NCBI GenBank assembly: GCA_047634635.1 | Contig: JBLIIE010000098.1 | Location: 1-20,333, forward strand | Length of the DNA: 20,333 bases | Source of the DNA: Granulosicoccus sp047634635 | GTDB lineage: Bacteria; Pseudomonadota; Gammaproteobacteria; Granulosicoccales; Granulosicoccaceae | Direction: 5' to 3' | In this document: in pieces, positions 14,809 through 20,333 of the stretch | Layout: each line of letters begins with the position of its first letter | How positions within the stretch are numbered: the first letter of the stretch is position 1 | Made by a program: the position numbers and the translations under genes | Notes under the pieces: generated by a model | Databases searched by the model: none | What the model saw: only the letters and a program-made list of their open reading frames with translations | Told to the model about the DNA's origin: nothing

Positions 14809-15043
14809 AATACCACGCCCAGCGAGAGCACTGTCATGTCACGGATCTACGTAAATTATAAATATAACTTTCGATTAAACCTAATATTGCAAGGTCATGC
14901 CCTTCACATCAGCGGACTTGAGATGGTCTCGGACCTAATTCCATTACTTACAATTTTGATTCTGAGAAATCCGGTAAGTAAGCAGTATTAGACGGGTTGC
15001 TGACTAATGATAGACATTACGATTCCGCTTCACATTTACAAGC

Positions 15044-15062
15044 ACGGCTATGCCGTTTTTTT
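15044..15062 (+). terminator. Possible rho-independent terminator
   Basis: ACGGC-TAT-GCCGT followed directly by seven T residues gives a compact GC-rich hairpin with a U-tract on the + strand. The stem is only five base pairs, and the only complete upstream gene is lysR, about 350 bases away, so assignment to that transcript is tentative. Confidence 0.45.
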
Positions 15063-15473
15063 GGGCGCTTTCAAGAAGCGGACCTTAACTACCAAGGGCG
15101 TCATGTATTTTCGCCGGGAACGTTAGTAGCTAGCACTGAGATGTACGAGATGCTGGTTATTGGGGCGGGTGTTTTTGAAACACTCGCCACTGTGAAAATC
15201 AAATGAATAAACAGCAGAGCTAACCGTCAGGTTGATAGCACCCACCACGACGGCAAAAGGGTTACGGCTAATGGTTACAATGTAGAAGAAGTCGCTGCAT
15301 TGCTGAAGAAGGCGAAAGCTGTCGATGTATTCCAAACAAAACCTGACCACTAAACACGTAAGTCAGTTCAGGCGAGTGGGAAGTGAGCAGATCACTCATG
15401 CATTCGACGAGAGCAAATTGGACTGAAGAAAAATGGTTCGGTTATTCCGAACAACTGCCTCTGATAGAAAAAT

Positions 15474-15505
15474 CAGGCAGGTTTAACACTTTAAAACCTA
15501 CCTGA
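15474..15505 (-). terminator. Possible minus-strand terminator
   Basis: CAGGCAGGTTT and AAACCTACCTG form an 11-base stem with one G-T type mismatch. On the minus strand the hairpin is followed by ATTTTTCT. It lies about 115 bases beyond the stop of the minus-strand remnant at 15620-15838 and may be that gene's original terminator. Confidence 0.45.
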
Positions 15506-15619
15506 GAAGGCATATCCCAGAGCATTCGCAACCAGAAGATCCATTAAACACCTCATCTGAGCATGCCGTGTTTTTTTCAACTCATTTATTGGCCTTCCGA
15601 TTTTTTTGCATAGGGAAGA

Positions 15620-15838
15620 TCAAGGACAATTCATATTCAATGCGGATTCTGCATCCTTTTGCTCAATACAAAATTTAGAGATATTCTCTTTCTGTAGCTC
15701 ATTGGGTTCTGGTCTGCCAATAAGGTACGGTCGTTCGTACATCGCAACATCGCCAAACGCTTCAGCCACGGCTCTCAGACCCAACTCAGCATGTGCCAAA
15801 TCAGCGTTGTAACCCTCCGCCTTTACCGCGCTGAGCTG
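15620..15838 (-). pseudogene. C-terminal coding remnant of unknown family
   Basis: A minus-strand frame without start codon reads about 72 residues to a TGA at 15622-15620. It includes YNADLAHAELGLRAVAEAFG and then DVAMYERPYLIGRPEPNELQ. The composition is protein-like (helical AELGLRAVAEAF segment), and a hairpin with T-run follows downstream, as expected for a real gene end. Upstream the frame is closed by TGA at about 15841, and the phage-type gene begins its end at 15937. I do not recognise the family. Confidence 0.4.
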
Positions 15839-15936
15839 ATTGGCTCAGGCGCTCTGAGTTCCAGAACTTCTTGATCATGATCATCAGTGATCTGATCAAC
15901 TTTGTTGGCCGTCGCGCAGTCAACGGATCAGTCGCC

Positions 15937-16716
15937 CTAATCCATCGCTGACAAATCGACGCTGACTACCGCACGGTCGGATTTCCAGCGATCACGAACG
16001 CGTGTGAAAAGCTGGTCAGCTTTCGCCCGCGGTGCCGACAAATCGATCGTCACACGCCAGGCGCGCAGTACATCATCGGTAACTACGCCAGTGTCACTGG
16101 CATACTCTATCGACTCATCAGCGGATATGTTCGGTACACGCAATGCGTGCTCTGCGTCGACGTCCTCGGAACTTTGGGTGTTATCGTGACTTACTGCGTC
16201 GGACGAATTAGTGACAGATTGTGTTGCCTGTTCAGTGAGCGTCGCCTGCCAGACTCCGATGCGTTGCGCAATCGTGCTTTCCAGCTCGTCAAACGGAAGA
16301 CTAAGTAGAGTCGTACGGTCCTGGAACAAGGCCTGCTGTGCAGGCGTCAGCGCATCGAGCGTGGCTGCATTGTTGTCGATGTGAACCTGTAGCGCTCGCA
16401 GCTTCAGTTCCTGCCGCCGAACGCGTATTCTGCGCTCCAGCGTGAGCCGCGCCTGACGCGTCTCTTCAGTGACCGCATCCACAGCGTCGAACAAGCGATT
16501 GATGTCAGCTGCCTGTTCTAGCGCTGACTGCTTGGCCCCCTTTAGCATCTGCTCCGCGTCGCGAAACTGTCGGATGCTGTCGTTCGCCGAGGTGAAGTCG
16601 TCATCTTCCGATAGCGCGGCATCGACCGAGCGAATGCGTTCGACGAGTCCATCCTTCCACTCCTCAAAATTGGACTCTCTCACTTCTCCCGTCAATGTAA
16701 TTGTCAATTCTGTCAT
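15937..16716 (-). CDS. Phage-type coiled-coil protein of unknown function
   Basis: This 259-residue acidic, Cys-free (in this reading), helix-rich protein starts TELTITLTGEVRESNFEEWK, resembling hypothetical prophage proteins that begin with a short beta segment and continue with long helices. Residues about 60-125 are a likely coiled coil (AKQSALEQAADINRLFDAVD, then ETRQARLTLERRIRVRRQEL). Residues 180-210 are Ser/Asp/Glu-rich and probably disordered. A C-terminal domain RVTIDLSAPRAKADQLFTRV follows. No other phage gene is next to it, so it may be a leftover of a prophage. The start is uncertain: ATG 16716 fits the homologous N-terminus but has no good ribosome site, and ATG 16755 has GGAG 11 bases upstream. 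Confidence 0.6.
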   Translation of the reverse strand: MTELTITLTGEVRESNFEEWKDGLVERIRSVDAALSEDDDFTSANDSIRQFRDAEQMLKGAKQSALEQAADINRLFDAVDAVTEETRQARLTLERRIRVRRQELKLRALQVHIDNNAATLDALTPAQQALFQDRTTLLSLPFDELESTIAQRIGVWQATLTEQATQSVTNSSDAVSHDNTQSSEDVDAEHALRVPNISADESIEYASDTGVVTDDVLRAWRVTIDLSAPRAKADQLFTRVRDRWKSDRAVVSVDLSAMD

Positions 16717-16850
16717 GCGGCAAACAAGGTTCAGATGGGCGGCCGACGATAGCATCAAAAGCTAGGCTCCGAGCGGGCGAGAGCATAAAATAGTAAGCGC
16801 ATCAAAAGCGACAAGAATTTCTGGGTGCGTATCAATCTCCAATCCTCCTC

Positions 16851-17304
16851 TCACTGCTTGCTAGTCAAATAGTCCCGTAACCACAACACTATTCCTGGAA
16901 AAACAATCAGTAAAATCACTGCAATCATCATAAGCATAAACATAGGCGCAGCCGCACGTGCAATGAATCCAATGTATTTTCCAGTCAGACCTTGGATCAG
17001 GAATATGTTGGATCCAATTGAGGGTGTAATTAGTGCCATTTCACCCACCAGCCCAACAAACACGCCAAATCAAATCTATACCGGCGGCGCGAATCAATGG
17101 CTCAACTGCCGCTAGGGTCAGTATGATCATGGAAATTCCATCCAAGAAACAATCCAGCAACATATACATCACCATAAGAGCAATACTGAGTTCGGTAGCT
17201 GAGAGGTCCATCTGACCAATCCATTCTGCAAGCGCGCGAGGTAAACCGGTAAACCTCATTGCAAGTGTTAAAAATGCCGAGTGGCAGAATTTAATCGATT
17301 TTAT
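16851..17304 (-). pseudogene. TRAP transporter large permease (DctM) C-terminal part, frameshifted
   Basis: The minus strand encodes the last ~150 residues of a TRAP transporter DctM-type permease in two frames. The first part (17304 to about 17060) reads AFLTLAMRFTGLPRALAEWI, LLDCFLDGISMIILTLAAV and AAGIDLIW, then runs out of frame to a stop at 17041. The second part (from 17063) reads VFVGLVGEMALITPSIGSNI, FLIQGLTG, YIGFIARAA and PMFMLMMIAV, ending at 16851. The family consensus at the join is DLIWFGVFV. ATTTGGC here could be ATTTGGTTTGGC minus one TTTGG unit. The first two thirds of the permease, the small permease and the binding protein are absent. Three hydrophobic membrane segments are visible. 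Confidence 0.8.
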
Positions 17305-17634
17305 TCACTATTGCTACTGATGAATCTTCCATGATGCATCGCTCCAGTTTTTGAGTCAAAATAACATCACTAAAGGTAGAAAAAACTATTGATACTGACA
17401 GGAATACAATTTGTAAAATAAGGTTTTTATGGGATTTTTTATGGCAGTAAATAATGCTGACGCTTAAATCTAACCTGACTAAATAGTAAAGAACATGTTG
17501 TCAGCTAAGCGATAGGATAACTGTCACCCTATCTCGTTACAGACCAACCAAGGCAATAGAGTACGATATCAGCATAACCCATGGATAGTGATCTGGTAGA
17601 CCGCGATTTTGATAAGCAATGATCTCGAGAATAG
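17305..17634. other. AT-rich intergenic region before the SirB1-family gene
   Basis: It presumably contains the promoter of the following gene, though no clear -35/-10 pair was found. A small inverted repeat GATAGG/CCTATC lies at 17511-17533 with an 11-base loop. A 13-codon frame at 17429 (MGFFMAVNNADA) has AAGG upstream but no other support. No recognisable protein fragment was seen. Confidence 0.4.
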
Positions 17635-18366
17635 ATGAATAGGCGAAAACTCTTTTTACGTGCCATAACAGCTGTACAGGAACCTGATATTGCCAGTTGC
17701 GCGATGATCATTGCGGGAGAGTTTCAACCAGGTTTGGATATTCAGGGTGAGCTCGGAGCAATCGATCGACTGGTGACAGAAGCCAAATCCTTTCCTGTTG
17801 TTGATGCACACTCTTTAGTGGAATTTCTGGCTGTAAAAAAGAGCTTCACTGGAAATGGCGATAACTACTACAGCATTTCAAACAGCCTTCTGAATCATGT
17901 ACTGTCTAGCAGGCGCGGCATACCTATTACTCTTGCATTGGTTTACTTATCGGTTGTACAGAAATTGAAACCCGATACACAGCCCTTGAATGCATGGGGT
18001 ATTAATTTTCCCGGGCATTTTCTGGTGGCTGTAAGCGATTGTAAGGGCGAACACCTTGTCGATCCTTTCAAGGGGTGTCTGGTTACCAGAGAAGATTGTT
18101 ATTCCATCATCGCCAATCTCTATGGGCGCCATCATAAACCGGATGATCGCTACTTCGAGCGGGCCAACAGTAGGCAACTGCTTAGACGCATTCTGGAAAA
18201 CCTGAAAGCGATCAATCTGCAAAAGGGCTATGCCACTTATGCGATGGCGTGTCTGGATTACCAGCTTATGCTCTATCCTGAAGACGTTGATTTGTTGCAA
18301 CAACAAGATGAGATGCTTAATTTTCTACGAGACAAAGGCCAATCCGGAGAAAGTCGGTTGCAATAG
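17635..18366 (+). CDS. SirB1-family (transglutaminase-like) protein
   Basis: This 243-residue cytoplasmic protein belongs to the SirB1/YchA family with a transglutaminase-like N-terminal domain and a short TPR-like C-terminus. Recognisable segments are YYSISNSLLNHVLSSRRGIP followed by ITLALVYLSVVQ (about 79-108), NFPGHFLVA (about 124-132) and LVDPFKGCLVTREDC (about 141-155). The last 50 residues (RRILENLKAINLQKGYATYA, MACLDYQLMLYPED) form a TPR-type helical pair. The usual family length is about 260-280, so the N-terminus is slightly short but complete. The molecular function of the family is unclear, and the catalytic Cys of transglutaminases is not conserved in it. ATG 17635 has a weak GAGAAT upstream. 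No co-transcribed neighbour is evident. Confidence 0.8.
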   Translation: MNRRKLFLRAITAVQEPDIASCAMIIAGEFQPGLDIQGELGAIDRLVTEAKSFPVVDAHSLVEFLAVKKSFTGNGDNYYSISNSLLNHVLSSRRGIPITLALVYLSVVQKLKPDTQPLNAWGINFPGHFLVAVSDCKGEHLVDPFKGCLVTREDCYSIIANLYGRHHKPDDRYFERANSRQLLRRILENLKAINLQKGYATYAMACLDYQLMLYPEDVDLLQQQDEMLNFLRDKGQSGESRLQ

Positions 18367-18685
18367 CACCGATGTGGGCATTGTCAATTTAACTAACGAA
18401 AAGAAAAAGTTGGTTAACAACTATCTTTTAGGCACACGTATCCTAGGGGCTAAATTATAAATGCTCGATCTCGAAACATTCTGTGGCACCTGGCACTACT
18501 CAGGTGACGACCGTACCAAAACAGATTCCCTACTCGCGAGTGTAGTCCAAGAAAACTCTGCGCTCGCTGTGCTGATTTAAATGCCTTCAAGTGCACGCTG
18601 ATAACGTGGTCCAAACTTCAAACACCAAAGGCGAATAGACGTTAAACTTCAAACCAACACGATCCAGAAAAAAGGCGTGCTTACA
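18367..18685. other. Intergenic region with short orphan frames
   Basis: Between the SirB1 and MOSC genes lie a GTG frame at 18374-18460 (27-residue peptide with EKKKLVNNYLLGTRILGAKL) and directly after it an ATG frame at 18461-18580 (39 residues, MLDLETFCGTWHYSGDDRTK). Both look protein-like but match no family I know, and they may be pieces of a decayed gene. AAAAAAGG at about 18668-18675 serves the MOSC gene. Confidence 0.35.
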
Positions 18686-19465
18686 ATGGCAACAACGATT
18701 GATGCATTAACTCGTTACCCCGTCAAAGGGCTAAGTGGAGAACCCCTGAATAGCGTTGAACTCACAACTGGCCAAGGATTCCCTTGCGACCGTCAATTCG
18801 GATTCGCTCGTCCGAACAGTGGCTTTGATCCCAATAATCCTAAGCCATTACCTAAATCAAGATTCTATATGCTAGCGCGCGACTCCTCTCTCGCGCTGCT
18901 CAATACAGAGTACAACGAAGAGGCAGGGCTTCTTTCAATTGCGTCAAAGGAAAAGTCAGCAACTTTTGATATCAATCTAACAGAAGGAAAACAGAGCGCT
19001 AGTCTGTTCCTTCAAGATCTTCTGTCCTTACCCAACGATGAAGTTCCTCATCTTTATGAGGCATCACCTCACCGCTTTACCGACGTATCAGTCCATTCAG
19101 TTGAGATGATGAATGCGGTTTCAATTGTCAATACAGATAGCGTTCTTGCATTCGCAAAAACTATTGGACACGACGTTGACCCAAAAAGGTTTCGCGCAAA
19201 CATTCACATTTCAGGTTTTCCAGCGTTCACAGAACTTGAAATGGTTGGGCAGCAACTCTCCATAGGTACGGTTACGCTGAGGATCGTGCAACGTACAAAA
19301 CGATGCCCTGCAACTGAAGTTGATCTATCAACCGGCGAGCGGAATATAAAAACTCCAACGTTATTACGCCAACACTATGGTCATATGGACATGGGGGTCT
19401 ATGCCGAAGTCCTACAAGGCGGCATAATCTGCCAGGGCGATGTCGTGGAGGTGATTGCGGATTGA
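18686..19465 (+). CDS. MOSC-domain protein (Mo-cofactor sulfurase C-terminal type)
   Basis: This 259-residue protein combines the MOSC N-terminal beta-barrel (IDALTRYPVKGLSGEPLNSV at the start, then CDRQFGFARPN) with the MOSC domain (SVHSVEMMNAVSIVN; RFRANIHISGF; RIVQRTKRCPATEVD, then STGERN). The Cys in RCPATEV is the conserved cysteine thought to handle sulfur for the molybdenum cofactor in this superfamily. Such proteins are related to mARC/YcbX and may bind Mo-cofactor to reduce N-hydroxylated substrates or transfer sulfur. No ferredoxin domain is fused. ATG 18686 is chosen because homology begins at ATTIDALTRYPVKG and AAGG lies ten bases upstream. GTG 18677 would overlap that ribosome site. 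It is probably a single-gene unit. Confidence 0.85.
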   Translation: MATTIDALTRYPVKGLSGEPLNSVELTTGQGFPCDRQFGFARPNSGFDPNNPKPLPKSRFYMLARDSSLALLNTEYNEEAGLLSIASKEKSATFDINLTEGKQSASLFLQDLLSLPNDEVPHLYEASPHRFTDVSVHSVEMMNAVSIVNTDSVLAFAKTIGHDVDPKRFRANIHISGFPAFTELEMVGQQLSIGTVTLRIVQRTKRCPATEVDLSTGERNIKTPTLLRQHYGHMDMGVYAEVLQGGIICQGDVVEVIAD

Positions 19466-19566
19466 GTAGGCCAGTTCGGCTAGCAGCATCACCCAAAGAT
19501 CGATGGGGTGACCATTTATCACATACACACCAACGCACATCAATATAGCGATATTTCAACTGTTGA

Positions 19567-20055
19567 TTTCAGTTATGCAGTGGTACAAGTACAAGGTAAT
19601 AATTTAAGGGACGTTTATTATCAGCAGTTCGTATTGGTGACAAACCAATCATCACCCCACACATGGATTCTCGCATGGGTGACAACCTTGATGTTCATAT
19701 CGATCACGATAAACAGTGCATAAGGATGTATTTCCACGGTCTTCTGCTCAACAGCGACCAGGAATCTCGACTTGCAGTATCAACAGATGGGCTTAGATTT
19801 AAAGTAAAAGAACCTCTACTTGGTCCTCCATACTTTCGCGCGTTTCAACGTGAGGGCTGGATTTATACGATTGCCCGGGGTGGTGGTCTATGGCGTTCGA
19901 AAGACTGGCATCTGCCGTTTTCTGGAGGTCCCCAGCTTATTCACTGCGATCCGAAAGAGGGCATCGGTGAGGGATTCTGGCATGGTGATACCTTTGTTAC
20001 CCGCCTCTTCCTTCTCCAGTATCCATCGACCATCCGTGACTCTTCACGCGGCTAG
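19567..20055 (+). pseudogene. Beta-propeller (GH43-like) protein with internal deletion
   Basis: The frame from 19567 reads DKPIITPHMDSRMGDN, then LDVHIDHDKQCIRMYFHG, LAVSTDGLRFKV, GPPYFRAFQREGWIYTIA and GGLWRSKDWHLPFSGGPQLI. These are motifs of a five-bladed beta-propeller family related to glycoside hydrolase family 43 proteins. In relatives, MDxRMGDN is followed by INGPS and about 60 residues containing GRYYLYFA and IRLAYAD before SPDVHVDH. Here those are missing, so about one blade is deleted at the join near 19689. The end also departs from the family after EGFWHGDTF, leaving the protein short. A possible restart ATG is at 19663. It is probably non-functional. Confidence 0.55.
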
Positions 20056-20265
20056 CAAACCGCTGGAGGCGGCGCACAGGCTTCAGTGCAGCGAAGCCGA
20101 ACACTTCACTCGACGCATTGTCGAACTAAGCCATACCAAGAGTAAGTTGTTACTGGACTATCTAATCCACTGGATCTCAACGCCTCGCTTTACAGTTCAA
20201 TAAATGCTCGGAAGCCGCATTTCATACGGTCATGGATCGAGAGTGATATTCTTCGCCCTCCCCCC

Positions 20266-20333
20266 ATGAAGAGAACTATGTTGAACCATTCGCATCCGAT
20301 TGCAGCCAGTCTGCCGCAGATTATTGCTGTGGC
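20266..20333 (+). CDS. Possible start of an unidentified gene running off the window
   Basis: ATG at 20266 (MKRTMLNHSHPIAASLPQII) or, with AAGAG just upstream, ATG at 20278 opens a frame to the window's end. Too little is visible to identify it. The 210 bases before it (20056-20265) show nothing recognisable. Confidence 0.25.
   Translation, partial: MKRTMLNHSHPIAASLPQIIAV

Larger units (their letters stand above)
14693..15936. other. Gene-poor, decayed region
   Basis: More than 1.2 kb without a convincing intact gene. It holds an inverted repeat after lysR (14753-14808), a possible + strand terminator (15044-15062), an orphan frame at 15109-15353 interrupted by TGA at 15204 (its start MYEMLVIGAG looks like an FAD-binding N-terminus, but no GxGxxG continues), a stem-loop at 15474-15505 and a minus-strand coding remnant at 15620-15838. 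A 50-codon frame at 14836 has no recognisable features. Confidence 0.5.

Noticed and set aside
14836..14988. 50-codon + strand frame after lysR
   Set aside because: No ribosome site, no recognisable motif, and it lies in decayed DNA.
15842..15903. GATCA-rich stretch that looks palindromic
   Set aside because: Several overlapping TGATCA words, but no single long stem or regular spacing. Most likely chance or low-complexity drift.
17429..17470. Thirteen-codon frame with AAGG upstream, possibly a leader peptide
   Set aside because: No run of regulatory codons, no attenuator hairpin with T-run behind it, and 165 bases to the next gene.
19820..20203. Long + strand frame overlapping the propeller remnant
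   Set aside because: Its first part is a shadow of the propeller frame, and the rest shows no recognisable domain.

Overview
The window looks like a chromosomal segment of a marine-type proteobacterium, most likely a gammaproteobacterium. The grounds are an acrylate/3-hydroxypropionate (DMSP-linked) gene set of the kind known from Halomonas, a twin-arginine-exported high-potential iron-sulfur protein (HiPIP), cytochrome P460 proteins, a SirB1-type protein and IS6-family relics. No rRNA, tRNA or CRISPR array was seen. Assignments rest on reading the sequence and recalling family motifs, not on searches.

Left part (1-6699): the 3' end of a TetR regulator is followed by a tight five-gene + strand operon. 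Its genes encode a CoA-acylating (methyl)malonate-semialdehyde dehydrogenase, a class III CoA-transferase, an enoyl-CoA hydratase, a 3-hydroxyisobutyryl-CoA-hydrolase-like protein and a GMC flavoprotein dehydrogenase. Together they can be drawn as acrylate -> acryloyl-CoA -> 3-hydroxypropionyl-CoA -> 3-hydroxypropionate -> malonate semialdehyde -> acetyl-CoA. A strong-looking promoter at 235-263 carries a TetR-type palindrome across its spacer and -10 box, so the regulator probably acts as an acrylate/acyl-CoA-responsive repressor.

Middle part (6703-11558): a metallophosphoesterase reads toward the operon. Next is a gene graveyard (7532-8826) holding the C-terminal end of an ABC transporter ATPase, two IS6-family transposase fragments in opposite orientation, the C-terminal end of an agmatinase-type ureohydrolase, and a 28-codon stub of a second GMC oxidoreductase. 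An intact C69-like peptidase lacking the usual N-terminal Cys, a small secreted Cys-containing protein and a truncated class III aminotransferase follow. The aminotransferase is cut exactly at an 89-bp element with IS6-like inverted ends.

Redox part (11559-14692): HiPIP and two periplasmic cytochrome P460 proteins lie on the minus strand, divergent from a LysR regulator, with a diverged direct repeat on each side of the three redox genes. One P460 keeps the features of true hydroxylamine-oxidising P460. This makes a plausible, apparently undescribed P460/P460/HiPIP electron-transfer module.

Right part (14693-20333): mostly decayed DNA with islands of genes. It holds a phage-type coiled-coil protein, a frameshifted TRAP transporter DctM fragment, an intact SirB1-family protein, an intact MOSC-domain protein, and a beta-propeller protein gene with an apparent internal deletion. 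The many C-terminal stubs indicate a genome region undergoing reductive decay, with IS6-type elements as likely agents.
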